Notes under the pieces: model-generated
Database searches by the model: none
Told to the model about the DNA's origin: nothing
What the model saw: only the letters and a program-made list of their open reading frames with translations
Shown: positions 38,612 to 43,369 of the stretch, piece by piece
Layout: each line of letters opens with the position of its first letter
Position numbering within the stretch: the stretch's first letter is position 1
Program-made: the position numbers and the translations under genes
NCBI GenBank assembly: GCA_019245115.1
Contig: JAFARZ010000065.1
Location: forward strand, 1-43,369
Reading direction: 5' to 3'
Length of the DNA: 43,369 bases
From: Streptosporangiaceae bacterium
Lineage (GTDB): Bacteria; Actinomycetota; Actinomycetes; Streptosporangiales; Streptosporangiaceae

Positions 38612-41079
38612 GAGTGAAAGCGAGCGAAGCGAGCTGCCGCGGCGGATTGCCGTCCCGAAGGGGCGGTAAGCCCGCCGTGGCCCCAAGCCGACCGCGCGCC
38701 AGCGTGGCCTTGGCGCGGAGGAAAACACGCCTTGGCGCGGAGGAAAACATGACACAACCTCATGCGCTGATCGAGCAGCGCGGACACGTCCTGATCGTCA
38801 CGATGAACCGGCCGGAGGCGCGCAACGCGCTCAGCGGGCCGATGCTGGCGCTCATGCGGCAGGCCTGGGACCAGGTGGACAGCGACCCATCTGTCAGGGT
38901 TTGCGTGCTGACCGGGGCGGGCGGCTCGTTCTGTGCGGGGGCGGACCTGAAGGCGATGACGGCCGACCATCCAGGCGACCGGGAGGGGATGGACCTGTCG
39001 GTCATCGAGCCGCTGCTCAAGGGGCGGCGGCTGACCAAACCGCTGATAGCAGCCGTGGAAGGGCCGGCGATCGCGGGCGGCACTGAGATCCTCCAGGCGT
39101 GCGACATCCGGGTCGCCGGCCAGAGCGCACGGTTCGGCGTGTCGGAGGCGCGCTGGGGACTGTTCCCGCTGGGCGGGTCGGCGGTGCGACTGCCCCGGCA
39201 GATCCCGTACACGCTGGCGTGCGACCTGCTGCTGACCGGACGGCACATCACGGCGGCCGAGGCGCTGTCGTTCGGGCTGATCGGGCGGGTGGTGGCCGAC
39301 GGGGCGGCGCTGCCGACAGCACTGGAAATCGCTGACATGATCGCGGCGAATGGGCCGGTCGCCGTGCGCGCGATCCTGCGGACGATCCGGGAGACCGAAG
39401 GCATGGCGGAAAACGACGCGTTCGCCATCGAAGCGAAGATCGGCATGGGCGTTTTCGCCAGTTCGGATGCGAAGGAAGGGCCGCGCGCGTTCGCCGAGAA
39501 GCGCAAGCCGACCTTCCGGGATGAATAAGATAGCGCGCTCGCGGCCGGCCCAGTAGGGGTCGCGGAGGCGGCGCTTGTACAGCTTGCCGTTCGGGTCGCG
39601 GGGCAGTTCGGCGACGTAGTCGATGCTGCGCGGCAGCTTGAACTTGGCGATCCTGCCGTGCAGGAACTCCAGCAGCTCGGCGGTCAGCCCGGGGCCCGGC
39701 TGCGCGTCAGCGGCGGGTTCCACGACCGCCTTGATCTCCTCACCCCAGTCGTCGTGCGGGATGCCGAACACCGCCACGTCCGCCACCGCGGGATGGCAGG
39801 CCAGCTCCGACTCGATCTCGGCCGGGTAGATGTTCACGCCGCCGGAGATGATCATGTCGCTGCCGCGGTCGCAGAGGTAAAGGTAGCCGTCTTCGTCCAG
39901 GTAGCCGATGTCGCCCACGGTGAACATGCCACGGGCGCGCGAGGCCAGCGTCTTCGCCTGGTCCTTGTGGTAGTCGAACGTCGAGTTGCCCATTCGCATG
40001 TAGACCAGGCCGGTCTCGCCGGTTGGCACATCATTGCCGTCCTGGTCGAGGACCCGCACCTCGGCCCCTGGCCAGGCCTTACCGACCGAGCCGGGCCTGG
40101 CCAGCCATTCCTGCGCCGTGATGCCGGTGCCGCCGCCCTCGCTGGCCGCGTAGTACTCGACCACGACCGGTCCCCACCAATCGAGCATCCGGCGCTTGAC
40201 CTCATGCGGGCACGGCGCGGCGCTGTGGATCGCGGCGCGCAGCGAGCTCACGTCATAGGCGTCGCGGGTCTGCTCCGGCAGCGCGAGCAGACGGCGGAAC
40301 TGGGTGGGAACCATGTGCGTGTGGGTGGTTTTGTACCTCTGGATGAGACGGAGCATTTCCTCGGGCTCGAAGCGATCCATCAGCACGACCGGGTGACCGA
40401 GCTGGAGGGAGATCGTTGCGAAATTCAGCACCGCGGTGTGGTACAGCGGCGAGCAGCACAGATGGACGTGGTCGTCGAACGCCTTGAGGCCGAACAGGCC
40501 GAAGAACCACGATGCGGCCGGCTGGACCTGGTCCGGGTCCTGGCCGGTGAGGGCGCGGCGGACACCTTTGGGGCGCCCGGATGTGCCCGAGGTGTAGACC
40601 ATCAGCGCGCCCGCCGTGCGCGGCTCGGGGCGTTCGGTTGTGCCGTCATTCTGGCCGAGCGTGGCGAGCGGCTCGAAGCCTTCGATGTACCCGGCCGAGA
40701 AGCGGGCATGTGGCTTTATCCCGGCCTCGTCGGCGGCGGCGACGGCGTTGCCCGCGAACCGCTCGTGCGCGACGAACGCCGTCGCACCGCTGTCGGCGAG
40801 GATGTAGGCCACCTCGGGGGCGGTCAGATGCCAGTTGACCGGCACCACATACAGACCGGTTTCGAGGGCCGCGAAGGTGAGCGCCAGGGCTTCGGTGGAG
40901 TTGGGCAGTAGCCCGGCCACGCAGTCGCCGGCCTTCAGGCCGAGCGCCTGGAGCCCGCGGCCGATCCGGTCGGCGGTGGCCGCCAGCTCGCCGTACGTGG
41001 TTATTCTGCCGTTCGGATCGACGACCGCCATCTGGGCCGGTGTGCTTTTCGCGATCGTCCAGAGCCCCACGTCTGCCAT
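38596..41079 (-). CDS. Fatty-acyl-CoA ligase (FadD) with antisense run-on
   Basis: Residues 1-517 form a complete AMP-forming acyl-CoA ligase: [17 protein letters not shown] (AMP-binding), [53 protein letters not shown] and [19 protein letters not shown]. The family normally stops just after PYWxGRxRxI. Here codon 518 (39528-39526) is TTA, exactly antisense to the echA19 TAA. The ORF then runs 309 more codons through the whole echA19 antisense and beyond, to 38596. The tail has no domain I recognise. The gene has a KstR-like operator in its promoter, so it likely activates a steroid-derived or fatty acid under the same control. It is not FadD19-, FadD17- or FadD3-like as far as I recall. Confidence 0.83.
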   Translation of the reverse strand: MADVGLWTIAKSTPAQMAVVDPNGRITTYGELAATADRIGRGLQALGLKAGDCVAGLLPNSTEALALTFAALETGLYVVPVNWHLTAPEVAYILADSGATAFVAHERFAGNAVAAADEAGIKPHARFSAGYIEGFEPLATLGQNDGTTERPEPRTAGALMVYTSGTSGRPKGVRRALTGQDPDQVQPAASWFFGLFGLKAFDDHVHLCCSPLYHTAVLNFATISLQLGHPVVLMDRFEPEEMLRLIQRYKTTHTHMVPTQFRRLLALPEQTRDAYDVSSLRAAIHSAAPCPHEVKRRMLDWWGPVVVEYYAASEGGGTGITAQEWLARPGSVGKAWPGAEVRVLDQDGNDVPTGETGLVYMRMGNSTFDYHKDQAKTLASRARGMFTVGDIGYLDEDGYLYLCDRGSDMIISGGVNIYPAEIESELACHPAVADVAVFGIPHDDWGEEIKAVVEPAADAQPGPGLTAELLEFLHGRIAKFKLPRSIDYVAELPRDPNGKLYKRRLRDPYWAGRERAILFIPEGRLALLGERARPFLRIRTGENAHADLRFDGERVVFRHAFGLPDRPQDRAHGDRPIRRDHVSDFQCCRQRRPVGHHPPDQPERQRLGRRDVPSGQQQVARQRVRDLPGQSHRRPAQREQSPARLRHAEPCALAGDPDVARLEDLSAARDRRPFHGCYQRFGQPPPLEQRLDDRQVHPLPVAWMVGRHRLQVRPRTERAARPGQHANPDRWVAVHLVPGLPHERQHRPAERVARLRPVHRDDQDVSALLDQRMRLCHVFLRAKACFPPRQGHAGARSAWGHGGLTAPSGRQSAAAARFARFHSCSKQ
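38707..38750 (+). repeat. 22-bp tandem duplication carrying the echA19 ribosome binding site
   Basis: GCCTTGGCGCGGAGGAAAACA stands at 38707-38727 and 38729-38749. The second copy supplies GGAGG (38739-38743), 5 nt before ATG 38749. The first copy has the same GGAGG (38717-38721) but ACA where the ATG would start, so it is a site without a start codon. Confidence 0.9.
38749..39528 (+). CDS. echA19: Enoyl-CoA hydratase, EchA19-like
   Basis: Crotonase-fold hydratase of 259 residues. Oxyanion-hole segments: [11 protein letters not shown] (60-70) and [12 protein letters not shown] (104-115). The acid-base glutamates are E113 and E133 ([12 protein letters not shown]). Long stretches follow mycobacterial EchA19 as I recall it: [55 protein letters not shown]. 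EchA19 hydrates the enoyl-CoA of the cholesterol side chain during beta-oxidation. It is divergent from fadD19, as in mycobacteria. The start has a strong, duplicated ribosome binding site. The stop TAA (39526-39528) is antisense and codon-aligned to TTA in the convergent fadD. Confidence 0.93.
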   Translation: MTQPHALIEQRGHVLIVTMNRPEARNALSGPMLALMRQAWDQVDSDPSVRVCVLTGAGGSFCAGADLKAMTADHPGDREGMDLSVIEPLLKGRRLTKPLIAAVEGPAIAGGTEILQACDIRVAGQSARFGVSEARWGLFPLGGSAVRLPRQIPYTLACDLLLTGRHITAAEALSFGLIGRVVADGAALPTALEIADMIAANGPVAVRAILRTIRETEGMAENDAFAIEAKIGMGVFASSDAKEGPRAFAEKRKPTFRDE

Positions 41080-41115
41080 TCGCTCAATCTAGAACACGTT
41101 CTAGTATTGCGGCAA
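41080..41115 (-). promoter_or_regulatory. fadD promoter with KstR-like operator
   Basis: Minus strand: TTGCCG (41110-41115), 18-nt spacer, TAGATT (41086-41091), then 6 nt to ATG 41079. The spacer holds CTAGAAC-AC-GTTCTAG (41089-41104). Its core TAGAACACGTTCTA (41090-41103) fits the KstR consensus TnnAACnnGTTnnA completely. Geometry and operator match the fadD19 promoter. Confidence 0.82.
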
Positions 41116-41149
41116 GGCGGACTGGCCATCGGCGCGGGCCGCCCCCGCA

Positions 41150-41335
41150 GGCCGGCGGCCCGTCTCCCCGGCGGCCTCGGCGGCCCGTCTCCCAGGCAGC
41201 CCCGGCGCCCCGGCGGCCCGGCGGCCCCGGCAGCCCCGGCGGTCCCGGCAGCCCGTCTCCCCGGCGGACCCGGCAGCCCCGGCGGCCCCGGCGGCCCGGC
41301 GGCCCCGGCAGCCCGGCGGCCCAGCCCCAGCCCGG
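41150..41335. repeat. Low-complexity GGC/CCC tandem repeats
   Basis: Irregular repeats of GGCGGCCCC, GGCAGCCCC and related 9-bp units fill this stretch. On the minus strand they would encode collagen-like Gly-X-Y triplets (GLPGPPGLPGPPGRRG). The frame that contains them ends at 41084, inside the fadD promoter and operator, so a real protein is doubtful. Confidence 0.7.
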
Positions 41336-41408
41336 CGCAAGCTCAGCCCGAGTCACTGCCCCGCCCAGCCGAGCGTCCGCAGGGCGGGCCGTCAGGCACA
41401 CCCGGGGA

Positions 41409-41498
41409 CGATAAGGCGGAAGTTTAATGCTACGCGGAATTCTCGTGTACGTATTCGTACATTAAGTTTCCGCCCAGCACGGAACTTCCGCCTTATCG
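41409..41498. repeat. Perfect 16-bp inverted repeat with nested palindrome
   Basis: CGATAAGGCGGAAGTT (41409-41424) pairs exactly with AACTTCCGCCTTATCG (41483-41498). Inside, TGTACG-TATT-CGTACA (41446-41461) forms another perfect hairpin, and GGAAGTTTAATG and CATTAAGTTTCC pair with two mismatches. The element is 90 bp long and more AT-rich than its surroundings. No gene lies in it. It could be a small non-autonomous mobile element or a structured RNA. Confidence 0.85.
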
Positions 41499-41569
41499 GC
41501 AATCACGAAACATGAAATGTCGGATTTGTGGGCCGCATCGGCTGCGTCGGGTGATCTTTTGCCTGCCTG

Positions 41570-41645
41570 GTCACCTGGCGTATGCCTGGTCACCTGGCGC
41601 ATCCCTTGTCAGCTGGCGTATGCCTTGTCAGCTGGCGTATGCCTT
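41570..41645. repeat. Four 19-bp tandem repeats grown from the 3' end of the VOC gene
   Basis: Units at 41570, 41589, 41608 and 41627. The two nearest the gene are identical (GTCAGCTGGCGTATGCCTT); the outer two differ at two to four positions. On the minus strand each intact unit reads AAGGCATACGCCAGCTGAC, the last codons of the VOC gene with its TGA. Only the first unit is coding. Confidence 0.9.
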
Positions 41646-42095
41646 TTCCAGCTCGGCGATATCGAACTTGGTCATGGTCATCATGGCCTGCGTGACGGCG
41701 GCGGCCCGGGCCGGGTTCTTGATCATGTCGAAGAACGCCGTCGGTACCACCTGCCAGCACAGCCCGTACTTGTCGCGCAGCCAGCCGCAGGCGATCTCCT
41801 GACCGCCGCCCGCCAGCAGCGCCTCCCAGTAGTAATCCACCTCGGCCTGATCCGCGCACGGGACCACGAGCGAGATGGCCTCGTTGAACTTGTACTCCGG
41901 ACCGCCGTTCAGGGCGGAGAACTTCTGCCTGTTGAGCTCGAACTCGACGAGCATTACGCCGCCCTCTTCGCCCGGGCCAGCCGACGTGTAGCGGTGCACG
42001 TCGCCGAGCGAGGAGTCCTTGAAGATGCCGGTGTAGAAGCGGGCCGCTTCTTCGGCCTGGTTGTCGAACCACAGCATGGTGATGAGTTCAGTCAT
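41628..42095 (-). CDS. VOC family protein, PhnB type
   Basis: Small vicinal-oxygen-chelate fold protein, 155 residues from ATG 42095. Typical marks: LWFDNQAEEAARFYTGIF (about residues 8-25), VEFELNRQKFSALNGGPEYK and CGWLRDKYGLCWQVVPTAF. It belongs to the PhnB/3-demethylubiquinone-like group, often of unknown role in actinomycetes. The start at 42137 in the same frame would add 14 basic residues and nearly meet the divergent methyltransferase. The stop lies in the first unit of a tandem repeat. Confidence 0.9.
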   Translation of the reverse strand: MTELITMLWFDNQAEEAARFYTGIFKDSSLGDVHRYTSAGPGEEGGVMLVEFELNRQKFSALNGGPEYKFNEAISLVVPCADQAEVDYYWEALLAGGGQEIACGWLRDKYGLCWQVVPTAFFDMIKNPARAAAVTQAMMTMTKFDIAELEKAYAS

Positions 42096-42151
42096 GCCTA
42101 TGTAACGAAGGGCGCGCCTGCGGCTCATCGGTCCCATGAGATAGTCCTCGC

Positions 42152-42717
42152 GTGGACGATTTCCCGCCGTTGGTGGAGCGGGCCTACGACGTCGCCCGGC
42201 GTATCGGGTTCGCGCTTACTCGGGAAGAGGCAGCTGAAGGCGCCCCGTCGGCCAGCCTGCCCGGCGTCGGCCGGTTCCTCGCCATGCTCGCCGCCGGCTG
42301 TGCGGGCGGTCAGATCGGCGAGCTGGGTACAGGACCCGGCATCGGCGCCGCCTGGATCGCCAGTGCCATGCCCGCCGGCTGCTCATTGGTCACTGTGGAG
42401 ATCGACGACCAGCGCGCCGCCGCGGCCCGCGACCTGTTCGCGGCGGATTCGCGCGTGACGGTGGTTTGCGGCGACGCGTATGCCGTCCTGGCCGACCGCG
42501 GACCTTTCGACCTGGTGTTCAGCGACGGCGGCGCGATGGCGTCGGTGGATTGGCTGCGGATAGGAGGGCGCATCGTCATGGACGACGTGACCCCGGACGG
42601 CCGACGGCCGGTGATGCCAAGCGCGAGTTCTTCTTCGGCGACCGGCGGCTGGTCTCCGTCGAGGTCGTGCTACCCGGCCTGCGCGACGCGCTACTGGTCG
42701 GCACGCGAATCCGCTAA
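42152..42717 (+). pseudogene. Class I SAM-dependent methyltransferase gene with a frameshift
   Basis: From GTG 42152 the first frame gives an O-methyltransferase-like protein: IGELGTGPGIGAAWIASAMP (SAM loop), LVTVEIDDQRAAAARDLF, VTVVCGDAYAVL, DLVFSDGG and GGRIVMDDVTPDG. Near 42595-42615 homology moves to another frame: GDAKREFFFGDRRLVSVEVV and LPGLRDALLVGTRIR, ending at TAA-type stop by 42717. The first frame instead continues with unrelated Ser-rich sequence to 42838. One single-base insertion or deletion explains this. The loss removes only the last roughly 35 residues, so partial function is possible. GATAGT stands 6 nt before the GTG. Confidence 0.78.
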
Positions 42718-42883
42718 TGGGCACGCACCGGCAGATCGTCAAGGCAATAGCGCCCGCCAGGGACGACTGCCCCTCTCCCCGAGGCGTCGCCGACCTAATC
42801 CCACCGCCCGATTGTCCGCTGTTAGACCGACTTATTAATTAACGCGGACATTTACCCTACCATTTCGGGAGAAGTAGACGCAT

Positions 42884-43210
42884 GCGATAATTCAGGCCGC
42901 CGACCAACCACCGCGCATATCCGAAATATCCGGCGGTTACGCTGGACGACGTGGATGAAAAGGGCCTCGCGGAAGAAATGGCGCCGCTTTTCGGTACCTT
43001 TTCTTCCACGAGGCTCCTATATTCCACGATGGGCAGACCCATGTGCCCGCTATGCGGTAATATGCGCAAGTTCACCAGGCCTATGGAGACACCCTAGCGA
43101 AGACGGTATGTCCCATATGCCGCAAACTCCGGTTATTCTCAGCGAAAACGTCCGCGATAATTCAGGCCGGCAGCTATCCGCCGTACATATCCGGAAATAT
43201 CCGCGCCACG
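42884..43210 (+). repeat. Interspersed repeat, copy 3, between 55-bp direct repeats
   Basis: Direct repeats start with GCGATAATTCAGGCCG at 42884 and 43154 and stay similar for about 55 bp (CATATCCG, AAATATCCG). Between them lies the best copy of the interspersed repeat (about 42951-43090). GCCTCGCGGAAGAAA (42964-42978) pairs with TTTCTTCCACGAGGC (43000-43014) with one mismatch. A second CPIC-like motif is encoded at 43109. The repeat period is 270 bp, a multiple of three, and one plus frame stays open from 42826 to the window end. 43211-43369 holds no gene I can support. Confidence 0.72.
42951..43097 (+). CDS. Possible 48-residue zinc-ribbon-like ORF inside repeat copy 3
   Basis: GTG 42951 opens a 48-codon frame ending at TAG 43095-43097. 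It begins VDEKGLAEEMAPLFGTFSS and ends CPLCGNMRKFTRPMETP. Cys 32 and Cys 35 form a CxxC half-site, and a second CPIC lies 65 nt downstream in another frame. No ribosome binding site is seen. Differences from copy 2 do not favour third codon positions, so it may not be a gene now. It could be a decayed zinc-ribbon gene or a non-coding element. Confidence 0.25.
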   Translation: MDEKGLAEEMAPLFGTFSSTRLLYSTMGRPMCPLCGNMRKFTRPMETP

Positions 43211-43369
43211 GCGGGCGGCGCCAGCCTCATTCGTTCAGCGTCCTTGAGGTCCGGTTACTGATTGCGTTGACGCCTGTTTTCGGGCGCGGTGTCTGTTTGG
43301 CTGGCGAGGGTGGCCGCGTGGTGATGCCCGGTGTGCCCGGGTGTGCACCGGCTCCGACCGCGCCGGGCT

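Noticed and set aside
41084..41401. 105-codon collagen-like minus-strand ORF
   Set aside because: It ends inside the fadD promoter and operator and is made of simple GC repeats; kept only as a repeat.
42857..43075. 72-codon minus-strand ORF within repeat copy 3
   Set aside because: It mirrors the repeat and has no conserved counterpart frame in copy 2.
1..43369. CRISPR arrays, tRNA or rRNA genes, known riboswitches, intact insertion sequences
   Set aside because: Looked for on both strands; the tandem repeats present lack spacer structure, and no tRNA cloverleaf or transposase motif was recognised.

Overview
The window reads as chromosomal DNA of a high-GC actinomycete. Coding thirds are G/C-rich, ORFs are long on both strands, many starts are GTG, and several gene types are actinobacterial: F420-type LLM oxidoreductase, SigE- and SigG-type ECF sigma factors, an NhaA-DsbA fusion, and an S11 D,D-carboxypeptidase. 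Steroid-catabolism genes stand behind KstR-like operators. I see no tRNA, rRNA, CRISPR array, phage module or intact transposase. A Streptosporangiales-like host is only a guess.

Layout. 135-2711: a polar amino-acid ABC importer (lipoprotein, permease, ATPase). 2832-7898: a Pro/Ser-rich wall-anchored protein, an NhaA antiporter fused to a DsbA domain, and a GT-C-like membrane protein. 7960-11823: an aldo/keto reductase, an amidohydrolase, a GlxA-type regulator, and two gene remnants (alpha/beta hydrolase, PfpI). 11941-17518: a D,D-carboxypeptidase, a glutathionyl-hydroquinone-reductase-like protein, a SigE-type sigma factor with a membrane beta-propeller partner, a coiled-coil protein and a cupin. 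18074-26703: a SigG-type sigma factor, a divergent P450/TetR pair, a small coiled-coil protein, an MFS exporter, an SGNH hydrolase, a GH3 lipoprotein and a CurA-type reductase.

26754-33342 holds an acyl-CoA ligase and a homoprotocatechuate meta-cleavage cluster. The cluster has hpaD, a DapA-family aldolase and a FAH-RraA fusion on the minus strand, and a second FAH enzyme plus a GntR regulator on the plus strand. The dehydrogenase and hydratase expected for this pathway are absent. 34868-41115 is a steroid-catabolism block: fadD19-ipdC-LLM oxidoreductase on one strand, echA19 divergent, and another fadD convergent with echA19. KstR-like palindromes overlap both fadD promoters. 41116-43369 is repeat-rich, with a VOC gene, a frameshifted methyltransferase and a mosaic repeat at the edge.

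Most notable: (1) two minus-strand genes (33849 and 41079) have TTA exactly where their family's stop should lie, each codon-aligned and antisense to the TAA of the facing gene, so both ORFs run on for hundreds of codons; (2) a diverged interspersed repeat in three places (13043, 23307, 42951), two copies carrying a CxxCGN zinc-ribbon-like motif; (3) seven genes with a -10 box exactly 6 nt before the start codon, suggesting leaderless transcripts; (4) a fused FAH-RraA enzyme beside a DapA-type aldolase; (5) several perfect inverted repeats.
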